A stretch of DNA of 38,658 nucleotides from an uncultured Verrucomicrobiota bacterium (GTDB lineage Bacteria; Verrucomicrobiota; Verrucomicrobiia; Opitutales; Seribacteraceae): assembly GCA_902612125.1 (NCBI GenBank), contig CACMBV010000020.1:1-38658 (forward strand). Reading direction: 5' to 3'. Of the stretch, positions 9,488-19,177 are shown one piece after another (within the stretch, counting starts at the first letter, position 1; the number at the start of each line of letters is the position of its first letter). Below the pieces are notes generated by a model, which ran no database searches, was not told the DNA's origin, and was given only the letters and a program-made list of their open reading frames with translations. Position numbers and translations under genes: made by a program.

Positions 9488-9985
9488 ATGCTTGAAAAGA
9501 GTATAGAATTCCTTGCTACGCTTGGACCCATTGGTAAAAAATGTCCCGCCCCGGGTACTTTCGGGAGCCTTGCGGGTCTCCTTCTTGTACTTCTTCTTTC
9601 CTGGTCGACACAGTTGCCCCTTATCACCATAAGTCTCTTTTTTGTCCCGCTTATCTTCTTGGGTATTCCGCTCTGCACCCAAGCAGAAAAAAGTTTGGGA
9701 AGGACTGATCCCGGGGAGGTTGTTTGGGATGAATTCACTTCCATTCCTTTGGTCTTTATTGGACTCCCCAATTCAATCTCCTTGGCGAACCCCAAAGAAA
9801 TGCTGATTTGGCTAGCAGTCGGATTTATTTATTTTCGCATTTTTGATATCCTTAAACCACTTGGGATCATGAAGATACAATACATGGGAAAGGGTTTTGG
9901 AGTAATGATTGACGATGTCCTGGCAGCTGCTTATGCGGCAGGGTTACTCTACCTAACTTTCACTTTTTCTTTGTCTTTTTTCTAA
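9488..9985 (+). CDS. pgpA: Phosphatidylglycerophosphatase A
   Basis: This membrane phosphatase converts phosphatidylglycerol phosphate to phosphatidylglycerol. The 165-residue protein has the PgpA hallmarks: PAPGTFGSLAGL near the N-terminus (about 18-29), the central acidic motif DPGEVVWDEF and the later FRIFDILKPLGI, with hydrophobic helices between and a hydrophobic C-terminus. It directly follows pgsA (three-base gap), so the two catalyse consecutive steps. The HPr gene follows after 25 bases and may be co-transcribed. Confidence 0.95.
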   Translation: MLEKSIEFLATLGPIGKKCPAPGTFGSLAGLLLVLLLSWSTQLPLITISLFFVPLIFLGIPLCTQAEKSLGRTDPGEVVWDEFTSIPLVFIGLPNSISLANPKEMLIWLAVGFIYFRIFDILKPLGIMKIQYMGKGFGVMIDDVLAAAYAAGLLYLTFTFSLSFF

Positions 9986-10010
9986 GTTCTCTCTGTTATC
10001 GTAAGGGATT

Positions 10011-10313
10011 ATGAGTGAAAAGTCAGAAAGTGAGAATGGTTCAGGTTTGCACACCTTCACTCTCGAAGTCTCCAATAAAATGGGAGTACACGCCCGTCCC
10101 GCTGCTATGATTGTACGAATTACTTCTCGTTACGAAGGAGATATCTGGATCACCAAAGAAGACGAAAAAATCAATGCCAAGAGCATAATGGGAATTATGA
10201 TGCTTGCTGCAGCTAAGGGCACAAAGCTAATAATTGAAACAAACTGTGAAAAAGCCGAAGAATTTGAATTGGAAATGACAGAGCTTTTCGCCGCCAGGTT
10301 TCAGGATGAATAA
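10011..10313 (+). CDS. ptsH: HPr-family phosphocarrier protein
   Basis: This is a small cytoplasmic phosphocarrier that takes phosphate from enzyme I. The protein is 100 residues, slightly longer than the usual 85-90 because of a Ser/Glu-rich N-terminal extension of about 14 residues. The active-site histidine is H27 (MGVHARPAA), and the regulatory-serine region KSIMGIMML (S58) is also intact, so regulation by an HPr kinase is possible, though none is seen here. AAGGG lies just before the ATG. It faces the enzyme I gene with only seven bases between their 3' ends, unlike the classic ptsHI operon. No sugar-specific EII component is nearby, so its role may be regulatory rather than in sugar uptake. 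Confidence 0.93.
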   Translation: MSEKSESENGSGLHTFTLEVSNKMGVHARPAAMIVRITSRYEGDIWITKEDEKINAKSIMGIMMLAAAKGTKLIIETNCEKAEEFELEMTELFAARFQDE

Positions 10314-10320
10314 GATTGCT

Positions 10321-12096
10321 TCAGGCAAGAAAGTCGGCCACCCGAAGATCATAAAATTCCTTCAATCTTTCCTTGATTTGAACGGGTCTTTCCATGGCAA
10401 GAATCTCATTTACCAATTTCCTACACTCTTCTTCGGTAAAACGGCGACCAAAAAATTTGAGCTCCTGCAATAAAGGGGGTGCACAACTGAGGTGATCAAA
10501 ACCTAGACCGAGAAGAATGGGAAGAAAGTGAGGATCCCCGGCAATTTCTCCACACACCGTAATCGGTTTCCCTGACTCTTTAGCCACCCGACTTACCTGT
10601 TCAAGGGATCGAATGACCGCTGGATGGTGAGGCTCATAAAGGTAGGCAATTTGGTTATTCACCCGATCAACCGCAAGTAAGTACTGAACCAAATCATTTG
10701 TCCCCACACTAAAAAAGTCAACCTCCCTAGCAAGCAGATCACAGATAGTCACCGCAGAAGGGGTTTCAATCATGCACCCCACCTCGATTAATTCATCGAA
10801 ATTCTCTTCCTTCTCCTTCAATTCGTTTTTGGCCCGTTCCAAAAGAACCTTCGCCCTGATTACTTCTCCGACTCCACTGATCATCGGGAACATCACTTTA
10901 ACTTTCCCAAAAGCACTAGCCCTTAAAATTGCCCTCAATTGCAAAAGGAATGTCTCTGGATTTTGCAAACAATAGCGGATCGCTCGGAAGCCCATAAAGG
11001 GGTTATTTTCCTGTTCCCGATCTCCTTGATTAAGAATCTTATCCCCTCCAAGATCCAAGGTCCGAATGGTTACGGACAAGGGATTGGCGGCCTCCACTAA
11101 TTGACGGTAATGTAAAAATTGAACCTCCTCTGTGGGCATTTCATTTTTTCGAAGAAACAAAGCTTCTGTTCGAAATAAGCCAACCCCTTCACAAGCCGAT
11201 TCAATACCAGCTTTCACTTCCTCAGGAGAATCAGCGTTGGCAAATAATTGAAAAGGCTGACCATCTTTGGTTAAAGCAGGTTCCTTGGCATCCTCTTCAA
11301 CCAGAACCTTCAGTTTTTTTCTGCGGACACCCACCTTCCCGTATCGGAAAAGAGTCGTTTCAGAAGGGTTAATAATTACTAGACCCTCAAATCCGTCGAC
11401 CAACAAGGTATCTTGCTCCGCCAGTCCTTCGGTTAAGCTACGAACCCCAACTACTGCAGGTACGCCGCTTGCTCGAGCCATAATCACAGCATGACTGGTC
11501 TGCCCACCGGTTTCTGTTGCAATCGCCAGAATTTTCGAGCGATTTAGAGAAGCAGTGTCCGAAGGTGTTAAATCCTCGGACACCAGGACTCTTGGATCTT
11601 CCAAAAATGCGGTCCCTGCACCAGTTGCTCCAATAAGATTACGTATAAGACGACGGGAAATATCCTTTAAATCAGATGCTCTTTCACGCAGGTAAACATC
11701 TTCCAGTTGGTTAAAATAATCGTAGTACTTCTGGCTTACGCGGTGGAGACACTGCTCCACATTATCTCCTGTATTTTGAATCTCTTTTTCTACATCGTCA
11801 ATCAGGGCTTTGTCTTCGAGAACCATAAGGTGGGCATCGAATATACCTGCTTCTTTTTCTCCAAGATTTTTAGCCACCCCCTCCCGAACTTCCTGAATCT
11901 GATCATGGGTCACCCGTAAAGCCTCTTTGAAGCGGGCGATTTCTTGAGGTTGATCCTCCTCCTTCACTTCATAATTTAAAACCTCCAATTCTTCGTGCAA
12001 AAAACGAAAGACCTGCCCATGAGCCACTCCTGGCGAAGCGGGTATGCCAAAGAGAGTTCTCTCATCCTTGGTTGTAGATTTTGCATCGTTATCCAT
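10321..12096 (-). CDS. ptsI: Phosphoenolpyruvate--protein phosphotransferase (enzyme I)
   Basis: Enzyme I takes phosphate from PEP and passes it to HPr. The 591-residue protein has the family order: an N-terminal HPr-binding helical domain, the phosphohistidine swivel (GGQTSHAVIMAR, active H202) and a C-terminal PEP-binding TIM barrel (GLFRTEALF, MFPMISG, GCMIETPSA and the catalytic-cysteine region TVCGEIAGDP). The length is normal (about 575). It is convergent with HPr and read toward it. The 62-bp gap to ispE upstream allows its own promoter. With HPr but no EII in view, carbohydrate transport is not proven. Confidence 0.95.
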   Translation of the reverse strand: MDNDAKSTTKDERTLFGIPASPGVAHGQVFRFLHEELEVLNYEVKEEDQPQEIARFKEALRVTHDQIQEVREGVAKNLGEKEAGIFDAHLMVLEDKALIDDVEKEIQNTGDNVEQCLHRVSQKYYDYFNQLEDVYLRERASDLKDISRRLIRNLIGATGAGTAFLEDPRVLVSEDLTPSDTASLNRSKILAIATETGGQTSHAVIMARASGVPAVVGVRSLTEGLAEQDTLLVDGFEGLVIINPSETTLFRYGKVGVRRKKLKVLVEEDAKEPALTKDGQPFQLFANADSPEEVKAGIESACEGVGLFRTEALFLRKNEMPTEEVQFLHYRQLVEAANPLSVTIRTLDLGGDKILNQGDREQENNPFMGFRAIRYCLQNPETFLLQLRAILRASAFGKVKVMFPMISGVGEVIRAKVLLERAKNELKEKEENFDELIEVGCMIETPSAVTICDLLAREVDFFSVGTNDLVQYLLAVDRVNNQIAYLYEPHHPAVIRSLEQVSRVAKESGKPITVCGEIAGDPHFLPILLGLGFDHLSCAPPLLQELKFFGRRFTEEECRKLVNEILAMERPVQIKERLKEFYDLRVADFLA

Positions 12097-12158
12097 CTTA
12101 CTAAATACCTTTATTATGCAAGATTCTCCTCATCTTGGAAACCTATTTATTGAACCTT

Positions 12159-13061
12159 TTAGATCATTCGAGTTTCAGTTATGAAAATATCATTCCCCCA
12201 AGCATCAATAATTACTTGTAAGACCGGGTTCACATCAAATCCTTCCGGAATGATCGTAAAGCAACAGGAACCACTTCCTGATATCATCGGATTAAGATTA
12301 AATCGTTCCCTAATTTCCTTAAATAATACTGGGATAAAGATAAATTTCCTTAGTATCGGAATACTTAAATCATTATGCATCAATTCTTCCAGGGATAACT
12401 GACCACATTCCCAACGATTGATTTGGTTTTCCATTTGATATGGTTCTGCAAATGAACTCTCTTCCGAGCTATACCGATGATATATATCTTCGGTTGAAAA
12501 TCCACAGGGTGGTTTGAAAAGAAGGATCCGCCGACCAGATATCTGTTCAGCAGCAGTAGATTTCAGAGTACGAATTCGTTCTCCCCTTCCACTCGCAACG
12601 CAAGCTCCCGAAAGTAAAAAACTTGGACAATCCGAACCCACTTCTGAACTTAACTCGAGTAACTCCTCGAACCTTAATTTGCTTGATAAAAGTAAGTTTA
12701 ATCCAAGCAAGGTGGACACTGCATCAGAACTCCCTCCTCCAAGTCCAGCCTGGATCGGGATTTTCTTTTCAATGGAGATATCAATTCCATCGTCAGTTCC
12801 AGTTATGGTCCGCCAATGACTGACCATTTGTACGGCTAAATTTTGATCGTTTGCAATCTCTTCGTAGCCCGGACATGAAATGGAGGTCTTTCCTTTTTCA
12901 TTGGTTTTCCTAATCATAACCAAGTCGTAGAGTTGGACTTTAGCTAAAACCGTTCTCAATAGATGAAAATCATCAGCTCTCTTCTCACCTACGGAAAGAA
13001 AAAGATTAATTTTGGCAGGTGCAGGAACGCAAACCTTATGAATTCCACTCAACAGTGACAT
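12159..13061 (-). CDS. ispE: 4-diphosphocytidyl-2-C-methyl-D-erythritol kinase
   Basis: This GHMP-family kinase phosphorylates CDP-methylerythritol in the DOXP/MEP isoprenoid pathway. The 300-residue protein carries PAKINLFLSV (15-24), the ATP-binding glycine loop PIQAGLGGGSSDA (102-114) and the C-terminal MISGSGSCCF loop. It is divergent from pyrF-ispD-ispF, so three MEP-pathway enzymes (IspD, IspE, IspF) sit side by side, split between the two strands. An AAGG lies almost against the start codon, closer than usual for a ribosome-binding site, so the start is slightly uncertain. Confidence 0.95.
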   Translation of the reverse strand: MSLLSGIHKVCVPAPAKINLFLSVGEKRADDFHLLRTVLAKVQLYDLVMIRKTNEKGKTSISCPGYEEIANDQNLAVQMVSHWRTITGTDDGIDISIEKKIPIQAGLGGGSSDAVSTLLGLNLLLSSKLRFEELLELSSEVGSDCPSFLLSGACVASGRGERIRTLKSTAAEQISGRRILLFKPPCGFSTEDIYHRYSSEESSFAEPYQMENQINRWECGQLSLEELMHNDLSIPILRKFIFIPVLFKEIRERFNLNPMISGSGSCCFTIIPEGFDVNPVLQVIIDAWGNDIFITETRMI

Positions 13062-13126
13062 ACCTTAAATATGGAGTTTTCAAATTATTCGGCGATCCCA
13101 AAGAATTGAATTGGCTCAAGCCTTCA

Positions 13127-13846
13127 ATGTACCATGATAAAGATGTGGAAGACAAAAGACCAGAAGTCATTCTAGCACTTGATGTGGATAACCGAAAGCA
13201 AGCTGAAAAAATTATCCAAGCTACTGGAGATAAACTGCAATGGGTGAAAGTCGGACTGCAAAGCTACCTGCGGGACGGTGCGGACTTAGTGCGAACCATC
13301 GCTGATTCCGGAAAGAAGGTTTTTCTCGATCTGAAGCTGCACGACATCCCTAACACTATGGCCAAGGCAATTGAAAGTTTATCCGAGCTTCCGATCGGTA
13401 TGCTCACTTTGCATGCACATGCGGGAGAAGAAGCTCTACAAAGATGTGCTCAAACCGGTAAAGAGGTTCTTCCTGAGACCCTTATCCTAGCTGTCACAGT
13501 TCTAACCTCTATGGACCAGTCAGCCTTAAGTGCGGTTGGCGTACGATCACCTGTGCTTGAACAAGTAGAAAGATTAGCCCGTCTAGCAACTCGGTCAGAA
13601 GTGGGCGGCATTGTCTGCTCTCCGCATGAACTAGTTCATCTGCGGACCTGTCTCTCTCCTGAAACCAAAATGATAACACCTGGAATCCGTCCGGCAGGTA
13701 GTGACCTAGGTGATCAAAGAAGAATTATGACCCCAGCCGAGGCTAAATTGGCAGGTGCTGATTATCTGGTAATCGGCAGGCCCATTTTGGCCGCAAAAGC
13801 TCCTGGCTTGGCTTTGGATTCAATTCTGGCAGAGATCAAAGGCTAA
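13127..13846 (+). CDS. pyrF: Orotidine 5'-phosphate decarboxylase
   Basis: This enzyme decarboxylates OMP to UMP, the last step of UMP synthesis. The TIM-barrel motif FLDLKLHDIPNTM carries the catalytic Asp-Lys-Asp array, and the phosphate-binding end (TPGIRP, then YLVIGRPI) is present. I chose ATG 13127, giving 239 residues, the usual size. A longer frame from GTG 13019 would add 36 residues without family resemblance and overlap divergent ispE. No clear Shine-Dalgarno is visible. ispD follows after eight bases, so this is the first gene of a pyrF-ispD-ispF operon. Confidence 0.93.
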   Translation: MYHDKDVEDKRPEVILALDVDNRKQAEKIIQATGDKLQWVKVGLQSYLRDGADLVRTIADSGKKVFLDLKLHDIPNTMAKAIESLSELPIGMLTLHAHAGEEALQRCAQTGKEVLPETLILAVTVLTSMDQSALSAVGVRSPVLEQVERLARLATRSEVGGIVCSPHELVHLRTCLSPETKMITPGIRPAGSDLGDQRRIMTPAEAKLAGADYLVIGRPILAAKAPGLALDSILAEIKG

Positions 13847-13854
13847 AGTTTTCA

Positions 13855-14550
13855 ATGCACGGTGTAATATTACTGGCCGCCGGTTCCGGATCAAGAATGG
13901 ATAACAAAACAGATGATAAAATTCTCGTGAATATTGGGAAAAGTAACGCTTTCAGGATGTGTTTGCATGCTTTTTCAGAATTGCAGGAAATTTCCAGTAT
14001 TGTAGTTGTTTTCCGTGACCTAAGACAAAAAGAGAAGCTGCAGGATGAAACCGAGCAGGCAAAATCATTGATAAAAACGGAGATTTTCTTCGTGCAAGGC
14101 GGTGAAGAAAGAGAGGATTCCGTACGCAATGGATTGGAAACCTTGCCAGAAACTTGTGAATTTGCTCATATTCACGATTGTGCCCGACCACTCATCCGCA
14201 AGAATACAGTAGCAAATATGATTCAGGAAACCGGAAAAAACAACCCCGTTGCAGTTGCAAGGCCAGCAACAAACACCATTCGAAAAAGAATTTCTGGCCT
14301 TAATCTTTTGCGAACTGAAACACTCCCGAGGACCCTGCTTTGGGAAATGGAAACCCCCCAGTCGGCACCTGTTTTGTGGCTTCGTGAAGGGTATGCCAGA
14401 GCCAAGGAATTAAATATTTCAATTACCGACGACATGCATGCCATCGAACTTCTTTCCAAAGAAATGGTCCTGCTCAATCCGGGCTATCCTAATCCTAAGA
14501 TCACATACCCCCACGATTTGAAATATGTACATTCCCTTATTGAGTCGTGA
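13855..14550 (+). CDS. ispD: 2-C-methyl-D-erythritol 4-phosphate cytidylyltransferase
   Basis: The enzyme transfers CMP from CTP to methylerythritol 4-phosphate, the step before IspE. The 231-residue protein opens with the nucleotide-binding loop ILLAAGSGSRM and contains GGEEREDSVRNGL and HDCARPLIR, the family's substrate-binding landmarks, plus ITDDMHAIE near the end. One oddity is that the usual PKQ(F/Y) after the glycine loop reads DDKILV, keeping only the lysine. The gene overlaps ispF by four bases (GTGA), so the two are coupled. Confidence 0.92.
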   Translation: MHGVILLAAGSGSRMDNKTDDKILVNIGKSNAFRMCLHAFSELQEISSIVVVFRDLRQKEKLQDETEQAKSLIKTEIFFVQGGEEREDSVRNGLETLPETCEFAHIHDCARPLIRKNTVANMIQETGKNNPVAVARPATNTIRKRISGLNLLRTETLPRTLLWEMETPQSAPVLWLREGYARAKELNISITDDMHAIELLSKEMVLLNPGYPNPKITYPHDLKYVHSLIES

Positions 14551-15041
14551 ATAAACCTCTATTTCGCATAGGTCATGGCTTTGACCTTCATATTTTTGCA
14601 GACGCTCGAGAACTCATTCTGGGTGGTGTTAAAATTTCCCACGAAACAGGATTATTAGGACACTCAGATGCTGATTGTGTAATCCATTCCTTGGCGGACT
14701 CTCTACTTGGAGCCGTTGCCCTGCCGGATATTGGCAACCTGTTCCCCGATAATGATCCTTCCAATAAAGATATTGACTCTTCAATCATTCTGAGAAGAGC
14801 GGTCCTTGAAATCGAAAAATTCGGCTACTGTTGCTCCAATGTCGATATCACCATTATCGCTCAAAAGCCAAGGTTGTCCCCCTTCATTCCCAAAATGAAA
14901 AAAGTGCTTGGACAAATTCTTAAAATCGATCCTTTATGCGTTGGGGTGAAAGCCACCACAAATGAGGGAATTGGCTCTCTTGGACGAGCGGAAGGGATTG
15001 CTGCACATGCGGTCAGTCTACTTTCAAGAAAGTCTGATTAG
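14547..15041 (+). CDS. ispF: 2-C-methyl-D-erythritol 2,4-cyclodiphosphate synthase
   Basis: IspF cyclises the IspE product to MEcPP. The 164-residue protein, of normal length, keeps the metal ligands D13 and H15 (RIGHGFDLH) and H47 (DCVIHSLAD), plus LGHSDAD and the C-terminal EGIGSLGRAEGI loop. The start is GTG 14547, embedded in the ispD stop (GTGA). It is last in the pyrF-ispD-ispF operon and ends 18 bases before the convergent ndk gene. Confidence 0.96.
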   Translation: MNKPLFRIGHGFDLHIFADARELILGGVKISHETGLLGHSDADCVIHSLADSLLGAVALPDIGNLFPDNDPSNKDIDSSIILRRAVLEIEKFGYCCSNVDITIIAQKPRLSPFIPKMKKVLGQILKIDPLCVGVKATTNEGIGSLGRAEGIAAHAVSLLSRKSD

Positions 15042-15059
15042 ACAGGAAAAAACGCAATT

Positions 15060-15476
15060 CTAAGATGGTATATCCCCGGGCTTAAAAAAACGCTCAATTT
15101 CAGCTGCAGCGGATTCTTGGCCGTCTGATGCATGGACCACATTTTTCATCTTGTCTGTACCAAAATCTCCACGAATGGTTCCAGCAGGTGCAACATTTGA
15201 ATCAGTCGGACCCAACAAGTTACGAACGCCTTGGATGACCTGATCACCCTCCAAAATTAGGGCAAGCACGGGTTGTGAGCTCATAAAAGAAGCAATATCA
15301 GGAAAAAAGGGCAGATCTGCCACATGTGAATAATGTTCATGTAAAAGGGAGTTGTCTAGCATTAACATTTTACTGGCTTTGATTTTGTAGCCCTTATCTT
15401 CAAAGCGACCAATAACTTGGCCAGCTACTTTCTTTTCAAGACAATCCGGTTTGAGAAGTACGAGAGTTTTTTCCAT
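15060..15476 (-). CDS. ndk: Nucleoside diphosphate kinase
   Basis: Ndk interconverts NDPs and NTPs through a phosphohistidine. The protein opens with EKTLVLLKPD and has the active-site histidine H115 in NVVHASDG, followed by the conserved SAAAEIERFF. I chose ATG 15476 (138 residues, normal length): an AGGG sits ten bases upstream, whereas the alternative TTG three codons earlier only adds MYL. It lies 45 bases downstream of clpC on the same strand and may share its transcript. It is convergent with ispF. Confidence 0.95.
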   Translation of the reverse strand: MEKTLVLLKPDCLEKKVAGQVIGRFEDKGYKIKASKMLMLDNSLLHEHYSHVADLPFFPDIASFMSSQPVLALILEGDQVIQGVRNLLGPTDSNVAPAGTIRGDFGTDKMKNVVHASDGQESAAAEIERFFKPGDIPS

Positions 15477-15521
15477 TAAATACAAACCCTGACATTAAAG
15501 GGATATAATGGGAGTGAATAA

Positions 15522-18062
15522 TCAGGACTTATCCTCTTCAGGCTCGACATCCGAAGTACTCGAAACCGATATTTTGTCCTTGCCGGTTTTATTCTGCTCA
15601 AAGCACAACCCCTTCTCTTCATCTTCAGAGAGAATAACTGTAATGGGTTTATTTTTGCGTAAATTTCCAGAGAGCAATTCTTCAGCTAAAGTATCTTCCA
15701 GAAATTTTTCCACTGCCCTTCGCAGGGGACGTGCACCAAGCTTTTCATCATAACCCTTTTCGATGAGGAATTCTTTAGCCTCGTCAGAAACTTCAATTTT
15801 AAGTTTTTTGTCTTTCAAACGTTGGGACACTTTTTCTAGCTCTAGGTCAACAATTGAACTCATGCTTTCCATAGCGAGCGGGCGAAATATGACAATCTCC
15901 GTCAGGCGGTTGAGAAACTCGGGTTTAAAGCTTTTTTTAGCTTCATCCATAATCTTGTCCTTAGTTCTTTCGAAATCTTGATCGGCGTCACCAACTGCAA
16001 ATCCCATGGAGGTGTTTCGTTGCAAAATATCAGCTCCCACATTAGAAGTCATAATCAAGATGGTGTTGCGGAAGTCAACCTTCCTGCCCAAACTGTCCGT
16101 AAGTCTACCATCTTCAAGGATTTGTAAAAGGATTTGTGTCACATCAGGATGAGCCTTTTCAATTTCGTCAAAAAGGATGACAGCATAAGGTTTACGACGG
16201 ATAGCCTCAGTTAATTGACCTCCTTCTTCATATCCGACATACCCTGGAGGAGAACCAATTAACCGCGAAACTGCATGTTTCTCCATGTATTCAGACATGT
16301 CTATCTGAATTAGGGATTCCTGATCGCCAAAGATTCTTTCAGCCAAAATTTTAGCTAGATGTGTTTTTCCAACGCCCGTTGGTCCAAGAAACATAAACGA
16401 ACCAATCGGTCTTTTCGGATCTTTTAGATCGGCTCGTGATCGACGGAGGGCTTTAGCTACCACTTCGGTCGCGAAATCCTGCCCCACAATGTGCTCGCGT
16501 AAATCAGTCTCCAATTTGAGAAGTTTTTTGGATTCCTTGGCTTCCATCCGGTTCAAAGGAATACCGGTCCAATCCGCAACAACTTGTAACATGTCATCTT
16601 CATTGACCGTGGCACGCTCCTCATCACGAGACTTTTTCCATTTCTCTAGGACTCTTTCGCGCTTGGCACGAAGTTTTTTTTCCCTGTCCCTCGCTTCAGC
16701 AGCTTCTTCAAAATTTTGATCTGAAATGGCCGATTCTTTAAAGGCACAAACTTCCTTTATTTCGTCCGAAAGTTGTTCAATCTCAGGAGGTCGTTGCATG
16801 GTTTCCATGCGGGAACGAGCACCTGCCTCATCGACAGCGTCAATAGCTTTGTCAGGTAGGAATCTACCGGTTACATATCGGTCTGTGAGTTTGGCAGCGG
16901 CTTCCAAAGATTTATCTGAAAAATTTACATTGTGGTGTTCTTCATATTTGGGGCGGATTCCCTTGAGGATTAGAATTGTATCCTCCACCGAAGGAGCCTC
17001 AACTTTAACTGATTGAAAACGTCGATCCAAAGCTGAATCTTTCTCAATAAACTTACGATACTCAGCGAGGGTTGTTGCCCCGATACATTGAAGTTCTCCG
17101 CGAGAAAGTGCAGGTTTAAAAATATTGGAAGCATCCATGGCTCCCTCCGCCGCACCGGCACCAACAATGGTATGGAGTTCATCGATGAAAATAATAATGT
17201 TTTTGGACTTTTTGAGCTCATCCATAACCGCTTTAATCCGTTCTTCAAATTGCCCGCGGTACTTAGTTCCTGCTACCATAAGAGCAAGGTCAAGAGTAAC
17301 CACTTTTTTATCAATCAGATTTTCAGGTACCATTCCGAAAGCAATCTGCTGGGCGAGACCTTCAACGATTGCAGTCTTTCCCACCCCCGCTTCCCCGATC
17401 AAAACCGGGTTATTTTTGGTGCGGCGACATAAAACTTGGGTCATGCGTCGAATTTCTTTTTCGCGTCCAACAACAGGGTCCATTTCACCCTTACGGGCAA
17501 TTTCGGTAAGATCGCGACCAAATGCCTTGAGGGCAGGTGTTTTAAGGTCTTTATTTTTTTCTTCAGTCTCACCTCCACCTACAACAGAAGTTTCTTCTTC
17601 TTCAGATGAAGAGAAATTGGGATCTAGCTCGGAAAGAATTTCGTTGCGGCAACGCTCAACATCGACATCCAGTGATTTTAGCACTCGAGCCGCCACCCCT
17701 TCACCTTCGCGAAGAAGACCAAGTAGTATGTGTTCGGTACCGACATAACTGTGGTTCAAACCTTTGGCTTCCTTGCCGGCAAGGGCCAAAACTTTTTTCA
17801 CTCTAGGGGTGTAAGGAACATTCCCAGATGGCTTGGCTTCAGGTCCAAGGCCAACCTGCTCATCCACAGCCTGTCTGACCGAATCAAGGTCGAGTCCCAT
17901 TTTTTGAAGCACATTAACCGCAACTCCTTGTCCAAGGTTAATCAAACCGAGTAGTAAATGCTCAGTTCCAACATAATTGTGGTGAAATCGATCGGCTTCT
18001 TTACGGGCCAAGGCAAGGACTTGCTGGGCACGAGGGGTAAAATTGCTCATTGGTTCAGACAT
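15522..18062 (-). CDS. clpC: Clp protease ATP-binding subunit ClpC (AAA+ unfoldase)
   Basis: ClpC unfolds substrates and feeds them to ClpP. The 846-residue protein has two Clp-N repeats (about 7-75 and 82-145), the first AAA+ domain with Walker A GEAGVGKT (223-230) and Walker B IIIFIDE (289-295), a middle domain containing a UVR motif (about 436-470), and the second AAA+ domain with GPTGVGKT (560-567). The loop MGF (686-688) matches the ClpP-docking tripeptide (VGF/IGF type), and the UVR middle domain marks it as ClpC rather than ClpA or ClpB. It follows mcsA-mcsB on the same strand. In Firmicutes McsB marks substrates with phospho-arginine, which the ClpC N-domain recognises. The ClpP gene is not in the window. 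Confidence 0.97.
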   Translation of the reverse strand: MSEPMSNFTPRAQQVLALARKEADRFHHNYVGTEHLLLGLINLGQGVAVNVLQKMGLDLDSVRQAVDEQVGLGPEAKPSGNVPYTPRVKKVLALAGKEAKGLNHSYVGTEHILLGLLREGEGVAARVLKSLDVDVERCRNEILSELDPNFSSSEEEETSVVGGGETEEKNKDLKTPALKAFGRDLTEIARKGEMDPVVGREKEIRRMTQVLCRRTKNNPVLIGEAGVGKTAIVEGLAQQIAFGMVPENLIDKKVVTLDLALMVAGTKYRGQFEERIKAVMDELKKSKNIIIFIDELHTIVGAGAAEGAMDASNIFKPALSRGELQCIGATTLAEYRKFIEKDSALDRRFQSVKVEAPSVEDTILILKGIRPKYEEHHNVNFSDKSLEAAAKLTDRYVTGRFLPDKAIDAVDEAGARSRMETMQRPPEIEQLSDEIKEVCAFKESAISDQNFEEAAEARDREKKLRAKRERVLEKWKKSRDEERATVNEDDMLQVVADWTGIPLNRMEAKESKKLLKLETDLREHIVGQDFATEVVAKALRRSRADLKDPKRPIGSFMFLGPTGVGKTHLAKILAERIFGDQESLIQIDMSEYMEKHAVSRLIGSPPGYVGYEEGGQLTEAIRRKPYAVILFDEIEKAHPDVTQILLQILEDGRLTDSLGRKVDFRNTILIMTSNVGADILQRNTSMGFAVGDADQDFERTKDKIMDEAKKSFKPEFLNRLTEIVIFRPLAMESMSSIVDLELEKVSQRLKDKKLKIEVSDEAKEFLIEKGYDEKLGARPLRRAVEKFLEDTLAEELLSGNLRKNKPITVILSEDEEKGLCFEQNKTGKDKISVSSTSDVEPEEDKS

Positions 18063-18095
18063 AAATTAAATATTTACCACCCGATGTACTTGAAG

Positions 18096-19169
18096 TCAAC
18101 TTGCTCCCTCAAGATTAAGTTGAGGGGAACGCCTAAATTCTTTACGCAATAATTCGGCACGCAAACGGTCACGATCAGATGGATCAACAGGTTTCCCTGC
18201 CGAAAATTGCACATGACCAGGCTGTATTTCAATAAACATACGATCCGTGAGCGAACGAAAACGCTCAGGTAACATATTAAAATCTGTGGCCAATCGTACA
18301 AGGGAAAGAAGATCCATAGACTCGGAACTTTGGATCAGATGACAGGATTTCAAAATACCCAAGGCCCGGCTGATTTTGTCTATCAGTCGCAGACCATCGT
18401 CTTGCATCAACTTATCGCGGGCGAAATTTTCCTGCCGCACAATATTTTTAAGCGTCTCGTTAAGACGAGCAATAATTGCCGCTTCGGACTCCCCCAGGGT
18501 TTGCTGGTTGGAAATCTGAAAAATACTCCCACTTGCATCTGATCCTTCACCAAACAAGCCTCGAACGGCGATACCCAACTGATTAACTGCATTGATAACC
18601 TTGTCCATATTCTTGGACATAACCAATCCAGGTAAGTGCATCATGGCAGATGCCCGAAGACCGGTTCCGAGATTTGTGGGGCAGGCAGTAAGAAATCCTA
18701 GCTCACAATCATAAGCATAGTTAACCAGTGATTCGATCTTGGAATCCAATTCATCCGCCCGTTTCCAAACTTTCTCAAATTCCAATCCGGGTTGTAATAC
18801 CTGAATTCTCAGGTGATCTTCTTCGTTAATCATCACACAACAATTCCGATCACTGGAGAGAACAATACCAGATCCCTCATCGACTTGGGAAAGTTCAGGA
18901 CTAATCAAATGTTTCTCCACCAAAATCTGACGGTCCAATTCACTCAAGTCGTCCACTTCCAGCGATGTACTTTCCTTGAGAGAGTCCATATCGGTCATTG
19001 CATCCATGCATTTGCATAACACAGCACGACGTTGGACTTCTTCCGCTTTCCCTGGAAAAGGGAATTCTTTCAAATTGCGGGCAAGACGAATGCGAGTGCT
19101 TAAGGTGACAGGTATGCTCTTGGAATTATTTTTGGATGAGCCAAATTTGTTCAATAAATCGTGAAACAT
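18096..19169 (-). CDS. mcsB: Protein arginine kinase McsB
   Basis: McsB phosphorylates arginines on proteins, tagging them for ClpC-ClpP. The 357-residue protein has the phosphagen-kinase fold: STRIRLARNL (24-33), the catalytic loop NEEDHLR (115-121) and the reactive cysteine C163 in TACPTNLGTGLRAS. RDRLRA (333-338) matches the RDxxRA phospho-arginine allosteric site of bacterial McsB, so this is McsB rather than a free-arginine kinase. mcsA lies eight bases upstream and clpC 33 bases downstream, giving mcsA-mcsB-clpC. No arginine phosphatase (YwlE) is visible here. Confidence 0.95.
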   Translation of the reverse strand: MFHDLLNKFGSSKNNSKSIPVTLSTRIRLARNLKEFPFPGKAEEVQRRAVLCKCMDAMTDMDSLKESTSLEVDDLSELDRQILVEKHLISPELSQVDEGSGIVLSSDRNCCVMINEEDHLRIQVLQPGLEFEKVWKRADELDSKIESLVNYAYDCELGFLTACPTNLGTGLRASAMMHLPGLVMSKNMDKVINAVNQLGIAVRGLFGEGSDASGSIFQISNQQTLGESEAAIIARLNETLKNIVRQENFARDKLMQDDGLRLIDKISRALGILKSCHLIQSSESMDLLSLVRLATDFNMLPERFRSLTDRMFIEIQPGHVQFSAGKPVDPSDRDRLRAELLRKEFRRSPQLNLEGAS

Positions 19170-19177
19170 CGAAGATA

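Noticed and set aside
13019..13126. 36-residue N-terminal extension of pyrF from GTG 13019
   Set aside because: It has no resemblance to OMP decarboxylase, overlaps divergent ispE, and ATG 13127 gives the normal length.
17125..17748. 207-residue open frame on the plus strand
   Set aside because: It lies wholly opposite clpC, is Ser/Arg/Pro-rich as expected for a shadow frame, and has no recognisable motif.
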